Source: Mycobacterium sp. 852013-50091_SCH5140682
GTDB taxonomy: Bacteria; Actinomycetota; Actinomycetes; Mycobacteriales; Mycobacteriaceae
Assembly (NCBI RefSeq): GCF_001665685.1
Contig: NZ_LZTB01000100.1
Location: forward strand, 124,001 to 188,000
Direction: 5' to 3'
Length of the DNA stretch: 64,000 nucleotides
The notes beneath the pieces were generated by a model. That model was given only the letters and a program-made list of their open reading frames with translations, was not told where the DNA came from and searched no databases. Of this stretch, positions 56,633 to 64,000 are shown piece after piece (position 1 is the stretch's first letter; every line of letters begins with the position of its first letter). The position numbers and the translations under genes were made by a program.

Positions 56633-57961
56633 ATGAGCGCGCCCATTCCCGCTGGACTGCGACGCGTCGTCGTCGCCTCGATGGCAGGCACGGTGGTGGA
56701 GTGGTACGAGTTCTTCCTCTACGGAACCGCGGCCACGCTCGTCTTCAACAAGGTGTTCTTCGCGCAGGGCGGCAATGATCTCGACGCCATCCTGGCCGCG
56801 TTCGTCACCTATGCCGTCGGCTTCATCGCCCGCCCGCTGGGCGGCATCGTGTTCGGTCATTACGGCGACAAATATGGTCGCAAGAAACTGCTGCAGTTCA
56901 GCCTCGTGCTCGTGGGTGTGTCGACCTTCCTGATGGGCTGCCTGCCCACATTCGGCCAGATCGGCTATCTGGCCCCCACTCTGCTGGTGGTCCTGCGGTT
57001 CCTGCAGGGCTTCGCCGTCGGCGGCGAATGGGGCGGTGCGGTGCTGCTGGTCGCCGAGCACAGTCCCAACCGCACCCGCGGGTTCTGGGCGAGCTGGCCG
57101 CAGGCCGGTGTCCCGGTGGGAAACATCCTGGCCACGGTCGTGCTGCTGGTGCTCTACGGCGGGCTGTCGCATGCCGACTTCCTGTCGTGGGGTTGGCGCG
57201 TGGCGTTCTGGCTGTCGGCCGTCGTGGTGCTGGTCGGTTACTACATCCGCACCAAGGTCTCCGACGCTCCGATCTTCCTTGCGGCGCAACAGGAAGCCGA
57301 GCAGATCAAGGAAAGCTCGTTCAGCGCCATCGAGGTGCTCAAGCGGTACCCGCGGGGGGTGCTGACCGCGATGGGCCTGCGCTTCGGCGAGAACATCATG
57401 TATTACCTGGTGGTCACCTTCTCCATCACCTATCTCAAGGAACAGGTGCACTCCGACACCAGCGACATCCTGTGGTGGCTGCTCATCGCGCACACGGCGC
57501 ATCTGGTGGCGATCCCGACGGTCGGGCGGCTCTCGGATCGGTACGGGCGGCGGCCCGTGTACTTCATCGGGGCGGCCGCGGCGGTGGGCTGGGGCTTCGT
57601 CGCCTACCCCATGATGGACACCGGCAAGTATCTGCCTATTGTCGCGGCCGTGACGCTCGGGCTGGTGATCCACGCCTTCATGTACGCGCCACAGCCGGCG
57701 ATCATGGCCGAGATGTTCCCCACCCGGATGCGTTATTCCGGTGTGTCCCTTGGCTATCAGGTGACGGCCATTGTGGCCGGGTCGTTGGCACCCATCATCG
57801 CGGTGTGGCTGCTGCGCCAGTATGACTCCTGGGTGCCGATCGCCGGGTACCTGGCCGCGGCCGCGCTCATCACCCTGGTTTCGGTGGTGTTCGCTCGGGA
57901 GACCAAGGGAATCGACCTGGTCGACATCGACGCAGCCGACGCGGAAAGGGCGCTGACATGA
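56633..57961 (+). CDS. MHS-family MFS transporter, probable 3-hydroxybutyrate/acetoacetate permease
   Basis: A 442-residue MFS permease of the metabolite:H+ symporter family. It begins with the family hallmark MAGTVVEWYEFFLYGTAA and has about twelve membrane segments with RPLGGIVFGHYGDKYGRKK (loop 2-3) and GRLSDRYGRRP (loop 8-9). GAGGAG precedes ATG 56633. A very long in-frame extension upstream is not credible because it overlaps the LysR gene. The downstream overlap (ATGA) with a 3-hydroxybutyrate dehydrogenase gene and the acetoacetyl-CoA synthetase after it make ketone bodies the likely substrate, by inference. Confidence 0.9.
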   Translation: MSAPIPAGLRRVVVASMAGTVVEWYEFFLYGTAATLVFNKVFFAQGGNDLDAILAAFVTYAVGFIARPLGGIVFGHYGDKYGRKKLLQFSLVLVGVSTFLMGCLPTFGQIGYLAPTLLVVLRFLQGFAVGGEWGGAVLLVAEHSPNRTRGFWASWPQAGVPVGNILATVVLLVLYGGLSHADFLSWGWRVAFWLSAVVVLVGYYIRTKVSDAPIFLAAQQEAEQIKESSFSAIEVLKRYPRGVLTAMGLRFGENIMYYLVVTFSITYLKEQVHSDTSDILWWLLIAHTAHLVAIPTVGRLSDRYGRRPVYFIGAAAAVGWGFVAYPMMDTGKYLPIVAAVTLGLVIHAFMYAPQPAIMAEMFPTRMRYSGVSLGYQVTAIVAGSLAPIIAVWLLRQYDSWVPIAGYLAAAALITLVSVVFARETKGIDLVDIDAADAERALT

Positions 57962-58704
57962 GCGATCTGAAGGGGCGCACCGCGCTGGTCACCGGCGCGG
58001 CGAGTGGGATCGGTGCGGCGTGCGTGCATGCGCTCGCCGCGCGCGGCGCGACGGTGACGGTCGCCGACATCGACGCGGCCGGAGCCTCCGCCGTGGCGGC
58101 CAAGGTCCGTGGGAAGTCCTGGGCGGTAGATCTTCTCAACGTCCGGGCGCTCGAAGGCCTGCGGTTGGACTGCGACATTCTGGTCAACAACGCGGGGGTG
58201 CAGAGCATCAACCCGATCGACGCGTTTCCGCCGGACAAGTTCCGGACGCTGCTCGCGCTGATGGTCGAAGCCCCGTTTCTGCTCATCCGCGCTGCGTTGC
58301 CGCACATGTACGCGGGCGGGTTCGGCCGGATCATCAACATCTCCTCCGTGCACGGGCTGCGCGCCTCGGAATTCAAGGCCGGCTACGTCACCGCCAAGCA
58401 CGCGCTGGAGGGCCTGTCGAAGGTGACCGCGCTGGAAGGCGGACCGCACGGCGTCACCAGCAACTGCGTCAACCCCGGCTATGTGCGGACACCGCTGGTG
58501 GCCAAGCAGATCGCCGACCAGGCCCGCATCCACGGCATCCCCGAGGATGAGGTGGTGGCCAAGGTCCTGCTGAAGGAGAGCGCCATCAAGGAGCTGGTCG
58601 AGCCCGAAGAGGTTGGCTCATTGGTAGGTTGGCTCGCGTCGCCCGACGCCAGGATGGTGACCGGGGCGTCGTACACGATGGATGGTGGATGGACCGCACG
58701 ATGA
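57958..58704 (+). CDS. 3-hydroxybutyrate dehydrogenase
   Basis: A 248-residue SDR of the D-3-hydroxybutyrate dehydrogenase type, interconverting 3-hydroxybutyrate and acetoacetate with NAD. The nucleotide motif is TGAASGIGAACVHAL, the NNAG is in LVNNAGVQSINPI, serine is in NISSVHGLRAS and Y-x3-K is in GYVTAKHALEG. The HGLRASEFKAGYV and C-terminal MDGGWTAR blocks match that enzyme group. ATG 57958 overlaps the transporter stop. The acetoacetyl-CoA synthetase begins 34 bases on with its own GAGGAGC ribosome-binding site. Confidence 0.9.
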   Translation: MSDLKGRTALVTGAASGIGAACVHALAARGATVTVADIDAAGASAVAAKVRGKSWAVDLLNVRALEGLRLDCDILVNNAGVQSINPIDAFPPDKFRTLLALMVEAPFLLIRAALPHMYAGGFGRIINISSVHGLRASEFKAGYVTAKHALEGLSKVTALEGGPHGVTSNCVNPGYVRTPLVAKQIADQARIHGIPEDEVVAKVLLKESAIKELVEPEEVGSLVGWLASPDARMVTGASYTMDGGWTAR

Positions 58705-58738
58705 GCACCAAATGAATCGCGCACGCGAGGAGCACTAA

Positions 58739-60673
58739 GTGAGTACAGCGCCTCAGTGGGAGCCGACGCAGGCCGACATCGACAACGCGCAAGTCACGGA
58801 TTTCGCGCGGTTCGTGGCGGCGCGGGCAGGCCGCGAACTGGCCGACTACCACGATCTGTGGCAGTGGTCGGTCGACGATCCCGCCGAGTTCTGGGGTGCC
58901 CTGTGGGACTACTTCGAACTCGGCGAGCGGCCTGCCGAGGTACTCACCGGTGAGTCGATGCCGGGGGCGCGCTGGTTTCCGGGCGCGCGGCTCAACTACG
59001 TCGATCAGATTCTCCGCAACGCTCGCACCGACCGTCCCGCGATCCTGACGGTCGCCGAGGGCGGCGCCGTCACCGAGCTGCCCTGGTCCGAATTGCTCGC
59101 GCGCACAGCGACGTTCGCGCAGACCCTGCAGAAGCTGGGGGTGCAGCCGGGGGATCGGGTGGTCGGCTACCTGCCGAACATCGCCGAGGCCGTCGTCGCG
59201 TTTCTCGCCACCGCGAGCATCGGGGCGATCTGGAGTGCGTGCGGGCAGGACTACACCGCGAAGGCCGCCCTGGACCGGCTCGGCCAGCTGGAGCCGACGG
59301 TGCTGGTGACCGCGGACGGCTACCGGTTCGCCGGTAAGGACTACGACAAGAGCGAAGACATCGCCGCCCTGCGCGCCGGGTTGCCGACGCTCAAGGCGGC
59401 CGTGCTGGTGTCGCGGCTGGGTCCGGCCCGCAGCGAGTGGGTGGATTGGGAGTCGGCGAGCGCCCCCGGCGATGCCGACGTGGTCACCACCGCAGTCGAT
59501 TTCGACCATCCGCTGTGGGTCCTGTACTCGTCGGGAACCACCGGACTGCCCAAAGGCATCGTGCACGGCCATGGCGGGGTGCTCGTCGAGCATCTCAAAG
59601 CCGTTGCCTTGCAGAGCGATATCGGTCGCGATGACACGTTCTTCTGGTACACCAGCCCCAGTTGGATGATGTGGAACTTCCAGGTGGCCGGGCTGCTGGT
59701 GGGCGCAACCATCGTCTGTTACGACGGCAGCCCCACCTATCCGCAGGCCGATGCGCTGTGGAGCATCGCGGCCACGGTCGGCGCGACCGTGCTCGGTACC
59801 AGCCCCGGCTACGTGCTGGCCTGCGCGAAAGCCGGTGCGGTACCACGCAAGCAGCATGATCTGTCGGCGCTGCGCAGTGTCGGTATCACCGGGTCGTCCT
59901 TGCCGCCGTCCTCGGCATTGTGGTTGCGGGATAACGTCGGCGAGCGGGTTCAGGTCAACTCGATCAGCGGCGGCACCGACGTGGTGTCGGCGTTCATCGG
60001 TGGCGTCCCGACCGTGCCGGTATGGCCGGGGGAGCTCTCGGCGCCGTTCCTCGGGGTGGCACTCGATGCCTGGGATGAGGCAGGCAATCCCGTGCGCGGC
60101 GAAGTCGGCGAATTGGTGATCACCAAACCGATGCCGTCCATGCCGATCTTTTTCTGGCACGATGCCGACGGATCCCGTTACCGGGACGCCTATTTCGAGA
60201 TGTTTCCGGGGGTGTGGCGGCACGGCGACTGGATCACCATCACCGACCACGGCAGCATCGTCGTGCACGGCCGCTCCGACTCGACGCTGAACCGGCACGG
60301 CATCCGGATGGGCAGTGCCGACATCTATCAGTCGGTGGAGGGGCTGCCCGAGATCGTCGAGTCCCTCGTGATCGGTGCCGAACAACCCGACGGCGGCTAC
60401 TGGATGCCGCTGTTCGTCGTGCTGGCCGACGGGATCGAGCTCACCGACGATCTGCGCGACCGCATCAAGCAGACCATTCGCACCGAGGTCTCCCCGCGCC
60501 ACGTGCCCGACGAGATCATCGTCGCCCCAGGCGTTCCGCATACCCGCACCGGCAAGAAGCTCGAAGTTCCGATCAAGAAACTGTTCCAGGGTGCCGACCC
60601 GGACAAGGTGGTCGAGCGCAGCGCCGTCGACAATCCGGATCTGCTGGATTGGTATGCGGGTATCAAGCGATAG
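58739..60673 (+). CDS. Acetoacetyl-CoA synthetase
   Basis: A 644-residue acyl-adenylate synthetase. The N-terminal extension ISTAPQWEPT-like stretch and the DLWQWSVDDPAEFWGALWDYF segment are specific to acetoacetate-CoA ligase. The AMP-binding motif is LYSSGTTGLPKGIVHGHGG (about residues 263-281), with the A5 motif SISGGTDVVSAFIGG, and the C-terminal lysine lies in RTGKKLEVPIKKLF. It activates acetoacetate to acetoacetyl-CoA, the step after 3-hydroxybutyrate oxidation. GTG 58739 follows GAGGAGC. A stop at 60673 is followed by a tandem repeat and a hairpin. Confidence 0.93.
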   Translation: MSTAPQWEPTQADIDNAQVTDFARFVAARAGRELADYHDLWQWSVDDPAEFWGALWDYFELGERPAEVLTGESMPGARWFPGARLNYVDQILRNARTDRPAILTVAEGGAVTELPWSELLARTATFAQTLQKLGVQPGDRVVGYLPNIAEAVVAFLATASIGAIWSACGQDYTAKAALDRLGQLEPTVLVTADGYRFAGKDYDKSEDIAALRAGLPTLKAAVLVSRLGPARSEWVDWESASAPGDADVVTTAVDFDHPLWVLYSSGTTGLPKGIVHGHGGVLVEHLKAVALQSDIGRDDTFFWYTSPSWMMWNFQVAGLLVGATIVCYDGSPTYPQADALWSIAATVGATVLGTSPGYVLACAKAGAVPRKQHDLSALRSVGITGSSLPPSSALWLRDNVGERVQVNSISGGTDVVSAFIGGVPTVPVWPGELSAPFLGVALDAWDEAGNPVRGEVGELVITKPMPSMPIFFWHDADGSRYRDAYFEMFPGVWRHGDWITITDHGSIVVHGRSDSTLNRHGIRMGSADIYQSVEGLPEIVESLVIGAEQPDGGYWMPLFVVLADGIELTDDLRDRIKQTIRTEVSPRHVPDEIIVAPGVPHTRTGKKLEVPIKKLFQGADPDKVVERSAVDNPDLLDWYAGIKR

Positions 60674-60680
60674 GTCCGCC

Positions 60681-60725
60681 GCGATGGGCCCGCCCGCGAT
60701 GGGCCCGCCCGCGATGGGCCCGCCG
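60681..60725. repeat. Three tandem 15-base GC-rich repeats
   Basis: The unit GCGATGGGCCCGCCC occurs three times without gap, the last copy differing in its final base. It lies directly between the acetoacetyl-CoA synthetase stop and the hairpin at 60721-60783. Each unit contains GGGCCC and could itself fold, so it may add to termination. Copy number is probably variable between strains. Confidence 0.85.
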
Positions 60726-60783
60726 AGACTACGGGTTTTGCTGCGAAATCGCTGATTTCCCGTCAAAAGCCGTAGTCTCGGCG
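60721..60783. terminator. Long imperfect hairpin, probable bidirectional terminator
   Basis: Outer arms of 14 bases (60721-60734 and 60770-60783, containing GAGACTACGG and CCGTAGTCTC) pair perfectly. Inside, GTTTTG/CAAAAG-like and GAAAT/ATTTC stretches extend the stem. It separates the convergent acetoacetyl-CoA synthetase and aminotransferase genes and should stop transcription from both sides. Confidence 0.7.
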
Positions 60784-60788
60784 CGGGC

Positions 60789-61943
60789 TCAGCGCTGCAG
60801 CCACGGCCCGATCCGACGCACCGCCTCTTCGACGTCGCGCGTCGGCCCCGCGAATGACAGCCGGACGTAGGAATCGCCGCGGACCGTGTCGAAGTCGACC
60901 CCGGGTGCGATGGCAACACCGGTGTCGGCCAACAACTTCGAGCAGAACGACAGTGAGTCGTCAGTCAGGTCGCTGACATCGGCGTACACGTAGAACGCGC
61001 CGTCCGTCGGAGCCAGCCGGTCAATCCCGATATCGCGTAACCCGTCGAGCAGCAGCCTGCGATTGTCGGCATAGTGGGCCAGCAGCCCGTCGGCCTCGGC
61101 CAGCGACTCCGGGGTGAACGCGGCGACCGCGGCATGCTGCGCGAGAGCAGGTGGGCAGATGGTGAAGTTGCCGGTGAGGCAGTCCACCGCGCGGCGCAGT
61201 TCCTCGGGCACCAGCAGCCAGCCGAGCCGCCAGCCCGTCATCGCAAAGTACTTCGAAAAACTGTTGACCACCACGGCATCTCGGGAGGTCTCCCACGCGC
61301 AGCTGGTCGCGGGGGCGCCCTCGTACACCAGACCGTGGTATACCTCATCGCTGATCAGTCGCACGCCCGAGGCCTCACACCACGAAGCGATCGCGGAGAG
61401 CTCGTCGGGCGCGATGACGGTTCCCGTCGGGTTCGCCGGGCTGGCCACGATCACGCCCGCCACCGGCGGATCCAACTCTTCGAGCATGGTGAGCGTGGGC
61501 TGGAACCGGGTCTGCGGGCCGCACGGGATCTCGACGACTTCGCAGCCGAGCGCGGTAAGGATGTTGCGGTAACACGGGTAGCCGGGGCTGGCGATCGCCA
61601 CCCGATCGCCGACGTCGAAACAGGCCAGGAACGTCAGCAGGAATCCGCCGGACGATCCCGTGGTGAGCACGACGTCGTCGACGCCGACCTCGACGCCGTA
61701 CTTGCGGTACGACGCGGCGATCTGGGCGCGCAGCTCCGGGATGCCCAGAGCGACGGTGTAGCCGAGCTGGTTGCCGTGGATCGCTGCGACCGCAGCCTCG
61801 CGCACGGCGGTCGGTGGCCCGGCGCTGGGCTGCCCTGCCGACAGATTCACCAGATCGCCGTGCGTGCGCTGACGTTCAGCGGCGGCCAGCCACACATCCA
61901 TCACGTGAAACGGTGGGATACCTGCGCGCAACGAGACGTCCAT
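60789..61943 (-). CDS. PLP-dependent class I/II aminotransferase
   Basis: A 384-residue fold-type I aminotransferase. The PLP lysine is in VVNSFSKYFAMTGWRLGWL near residue 230. The asparagine region is ASPANPTGTVIAPDELSAI, the pyridine-ring aspartate is in LISDEVYHGL, and the phosphate-binding arginine is in DSYVRLSFAG. It resembles AspC/PatA-like enzymes, and the exact amino donor is not determinable. ATG 61943 follows TAGCCT by 6 bases, so despite lying 13 bases after the amidohydrolase stop it probably has its own leaderless transcript. Confidence 0.9.
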   Translation of the reverse strand: MDVSLRAGIPPFHVMDVWLAAAERQRTHGDLVNLSAGQPSAGPPTAVREAAVAAIHGNQLGYTVALGIPELRAQIAASYRKYGVEVGVDDVVLTTGSSGGFLLTFLACFDVGDRVAIASPGYPCYRNILTALGCEVVEIPCGPQTRFQPTLTMLEELDPPVAGVIVASPANPTGTVIAPDELSAIASWCEASGVRLISDEVYHGLVYEGAPATSCAWETSRDAVVVNSFSKYFAMTGWRLGWLLVPEELRRAVDCLTGNFTICPPALAQHAAVAAFTPESLAEADGLLAHYADNRRLLLDGLRDIGIDRLAPTDGAFYVYADVSDLTDDSLSFCSKLLADTGVAIAPGVDFDTVRGDSYVRLSFAGPTRDVEEAVRRIGPWLQR

Positions 61944-61949
61944 CTCGCC

Positions 61950-61955
61950 AGGCTA
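61950..61955 (-). promoter_or_regulatory. Possible -10 element of the aminotransferase gene
   Basis: The minus strand reads TAGCCT, 6 bases before ATG 61943, within the 13-base gap to the upstream gene. Confidence 0.45.
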
Positions 61956-61956
61956 G

Positions 61957-63573
61957 TCACCTCTGGAAGGCGAGTTGCCCGTTGACGTAGGTCTGTGAGA
62001 CGCGAACCGCGTGTAGATCGTCGTCGGCAACGTCACTGAGCGGCCGTTCAAGCACGATCAGATCGGCTTCGAGTCCGGGTGAGATCGCGCCGCGTACGGA
62101 CTCCTGGCGCGATGCGTAAGCGCTGCCGGCAGTCGCCGCAAGCAAGGCTTCGCGACGCGTCAGCCGTTCATCGGGGAAGAACGTTTCACCTGAACCGGGA
62201 TAATTGCGATTCACCGCTACGTGGATCTGGTCGAAGGGGTTCGGGCTTGAGACCGGCCAATCGCTCCCGTTTGCCAGCTGCACGCCGTGGCGCGCCATAG
62301 TGGCAAATTCGTACTGGTGCGCGAAGAGTTCCGCGGGTAGGTACGGCAACGCCATATCGGTCATCTGGTCGTCGTTCTGAGCCCAGAAAGGTTGGATGTT
62401 GGCAATGATGCCCTTGTCAGCCATCCGTCTTATCAGCTCGGAGTTCGTCAGCTGAAGATGCGCGATCTGATGACGGCGGCCTGCTCGTTCGGTCGCTTCG
62501 AGCATTTCGACGGAGTCCGCGACGGCCCGGTCACCGATGGCGTGGAAATGGATGTCGAACCCGGCTCGATCGAGGGCCACGACCACCGGCTGCAGTTCAT
62601 CTTTGTCGAAGAAGGTGATACCGGTCGGATATTCGGTGTCGATGCGGTACGGCTGGCCCACCGCGGCGGTGAACGTCTCGCACACGCCGTCGTACATGAT
62701 CTTGGCGCCGGTCAGCTGAAATCGGGACGACGAGGGAACATCCGCGCGCAGGCTGACGAAAGCGTCGACGCAGTCTGCGAATCCGGTGCGGGGAACCCAG
62801 AGGTTCCCTGTCACTCGGGCCCGCAGCTCACCGGTGTCGGCTGCGTGGCGATACACGTCCAGGACGTCGGTGGTGGGCACGAACTCACCGACGATCGCTT
62901 CCTGCCAGCCGGTCACCCCAAGGGACAGCAGGCGGGTCTGCGCGGCGAGAAGCCCTGCCATCCTGGTCCGGTCATCGAGCGCGGGTAGCAGATCAGAAAC
63001 CAACTGCATCGCGGATTCGTGCAGGAGCCCGGCGGGTGAACCGTCGGCGAGGCGTTCTATCCGGCCGCCCTGAGGGTCGGGGGTGTCGGCTGTGATGCCG
63101 GCTAGTTGCAGTGCCGCTGAATTGACCCAAGCGCTGTGACCGTCGCGGTTGGCAAGGTATGTGGGTCGGTTCCCGGTGACGCGGTCGAGGTCGCCCAGCA
63201 TGGTGCCGGTGTGCCGGAAATGGCTCAATGACCAGCCCCGCCCCACGATCCAGTTCGCGCCGGGGTGGTCGTCCACGTATCGGGCGATCGTTGCCATGGC
63301 GTCGTCGCAGCTGTCGGTGCCCGCGAGATCGCACCGCATCAACTCGACACCGGATTCGACCGCGTGGACATGCGCGTCCGTCATCCCTGGCAGGACCGCC
63401 GCACCGGCGACGTCCACGACGCGTGCACCCAAGGTCGGCGGAAGGTCGGTCATCGGTACGACCGCCGAAATGTGACTGCCCTCGACCACGATGCCCCAGT
63501 GGGCGGCGGTCTCGGCCAGGGGAAGCTCGGCATTGACGAAGACAGTTTGCCCAGCATTCGACATCGGTTTCAT
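61957..63573 (-). CDS. YtcJ-type metal-dependent amidohydrolase
   Basis: A 538-residue amidohydrolase-superfamily protein of the YtcJ-like (Amidohydro_3) group. The first metal motif H-x-H is in GMTDAHVHAVESG near residue 68. The bridging ligand region, histidines in FDIHFHAIGDRAV and HQIAHLQLTNSE, and the aspartate of LANGSDWPVSSPNP complete the binuclear site. The C-terminal GAISPGLEADLIVLERPLSDV is typical. The substrate is unknown; members hydrolyse N-acyl or ring amides. ATG 63573 overlaps the beta-lactamase-family stop by four bases (ATGA), so these two genes are co-expressed. Confidence 0.9.
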   Translation of the reverse strand: MKPMSNAGQTVFVNAELPLAETAAHWGIVVEGSHISAVVPMTDLPPTLGARVVDVAGAAVLPGMTDAHVHAVESGVELMRCDLAGTDSCDDAMATIARYVDDHPGANWIVGRGWSLSHFRHTGTMLGDLDRVTGNRPTYLANRDGHSAWVNSAALQLAGITADTPDPQGGRIERLADGSPAGLLHESAMQLVSDLLPALDDRTRMAGLLAAQTRLLSLGVTGWQEAIVGEFVPTTDVLDVYRHAADTGELRARVTGNLWVPRTGFADCVDAFVSLRADVPSSSRFQLTGAKIMYDGVCETFTAAVGQPYRIDTEYPTGITFFDKDELQPVVVALDRAGFDIHFHAIGDRAVADSVEMLEATERAGRRHQIAHLQLTNSELIRRMADKGIIANIQPFWAQNDDQMTDMALPYLPAELFAHQYEFATMARHGVQLANGSDWPVSSPNPFDQIHVAVNRNYPGSGETFFPDERLTRREALLAATAGSAYASRQESVRGAISPGLEADLIVLERPLSDVADDDLHAVRVSQTYVNGQLAFQR

Positions 63574-64000
63574 CCTTTTCTTGCGAGCCGGTCGGCGATC
63601 CGCAGGTACGTCACTTGCCCAGTGGGCCCGCGCCCGTACTCGATGACGCCGCCGGCGTCAGCTGCCGGGGCCACGACCAACAGTGTGTTGTCGGAGATCC
63701 GCACAGCGCGTTGAGGCGCGAATGGCACCAGCCGGTACTGCCCGTCCTCGACGGGGCGTTCATGTGCCTCGATCCGGAGTTCGTCGGCGCCGACGCCGGT
63801 CACGCGGATGGTGCCGTAGATTCCGGCGTCGTAATCGCCTTCGAATTCGCCAGGCCGGATCGGTAGGCGAGTTGGCAGTCGCCAGGGATCAATCCCGGTA
63901 ACCGCTTGTGCGACAGCCCGGTCGAGCGCCCGATGCAGGGCTTCCCCTTCAGTTGAATTCGTGAGCACCACCACGCACAGCTGCTGATCGAGCATCAACG
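63570..64000 (-). CDS. C-terminal part of a serine hydrolase (beta-lactamase family)
   Basis: The final about 143 codons of a gene that enters from beyond base 64000; the frame stays open to the window edge, so no start is seen. LCVVVLTNSTEGEALHRALDR resembles the last strand and helix of class C beta-lactamase/DD-peptidase folds. After it comes a beta-rich tail domain (FEGDYDAGIYGTIRVTG, YRLVPFAPQRAVRI) of the kind attached to esterase-type family members. The catalytic SxxK and YxN lie outside. It overlaps the amidohydrolase start by four bases and may act in the same pathway. Confidence 0.75.
   Translation of the reverse strand, partial: LMLDQQLCVVVLTNSTEGEALHRALDRAVAQAVTGIDPWRLPTRLPIRPGEFEGDYDAGIYGTIRVTGVGADELRIEAHERPVEDGQYRLVPFAPQRAVRISDNTLLVVAPAADAGGVIEYGRGPTGQVTYLRIADRLARKG

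Noticed and set aside
55229..57961. A 910-residue extended form of the MHS transporter
   Set aside because: The first 468 codons lie antisense to the hydrolase and LysR genes, and the family start motif with a GAGGAG site is at 56633.
60681..60725. A CRISPR-like array
   Set aside because: The three 15-base units are directly adjacent with no spacers, and no cas gene is present.
58586..60919. A 777-codon open frame on the minus strand opposite the acetoacetyl-CoA synthetase
   Set aside because: No domain or plausible start is seen, and it runs through the terminator hairpin and tandem repeats into another gene. It is a GC-rich antisense shadow.

Overview
The window is high-GC actinobacterial chromosome, almost fully coding, with frequent GTG starts and 4-base stop/start overlaps. 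Gene content and order point to a fast-growing mycobacterium of the Mycolicibacterium smegmatis group. Diagnostic genes are an antigen-85-type mycolyltransferase, mhuD, lpqF, lpqE, carD, disA/radA, the kstR/kshB/hsaACDB cholesterol genes and three SDRs of the mycofactocin-coupled type. From memory, 2.6-20.4 kb and 30.5-40.7 kb are largely collinear with M. tuberculosis Rv3593-Rv3567c; the zinc block between them and most of what follows hsaB are not in that order there. No insertion sequence, tRNA, rRNA or CRISPR array was seen, and no gene-free stretch exceeds about 270 bases.

Region by region. 1-2.6 kb: a partial mycolyltransferase, a YbjQ-family protein, then a cobalamin riboswitch controlling cbtB-cbtA and a coupled histidine-phosphatase-fold gene. 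2.6-20.4 kb: housekeeping genes (lpqF, mhuD, hydrolase, GlxA-type regulator, mutY, beta-carbonic anhydrase, disA, radA, lpqE, carD, ispD-ispF, cysS, rlmB, a Tat-exported phosphatase, an ArsB-type permease, an MBL-fold hydrolase). 20.4-30.5 kb: a zinc-starvation block. It holds zinc-free ribosomal proteins L31, L28, L33, S14 and S18 with an altered CobW protein (MRF), an FhuF-like Fe-S protein, a CobW GTPase, bluB, pxpA, a permease pair and znuACB, with three Zur-type boxes. 30.5-40.7 kb: LacI regulator, trehalose phosphatase, then the KstR regulon with three operators matching the KstR consensus.

40.7-54.8 kb is the most novel part. A TetR gene with three matching 18-bp operators governs an SDR and a ferredoxin/P450 pair. 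Next come nine genes on the minus strand: two mycofactocin-type SDRs, a double-CMD-domain protein, an aldehyde dehydrogenase, a DeoR regulator, an APC transporter, an FGGY kinase, a GlpA-like FAD/[2Fe-2S] dehydrogenase and a second FAD oxidoreductase. A divergent TetR gene sits upstream with two GTAAC-N3-GTTAC sites. This reads as an uncharacterised catabolic route for an imported alcohol or polyol-like compound.

54.8-64 kb: a lysophospholipase-like hydrolase, a LysR regulator divergent from a ketone-body operon (MHS transporter, 3-hydroxybutyrate dehydrogenase, acetoacetyl-CoA synthetase), an aminotransferase, an amidohydrolase and a partial beta-lactamase-family gene.

A recurrent feature is a TANNNT-type -10 hexamer only 5-8 bases before the start codon, at fifteen genes, which predicts leaderless transcripts. 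Assignments rest on reading motifs and remembered family sequences; no database search was run.
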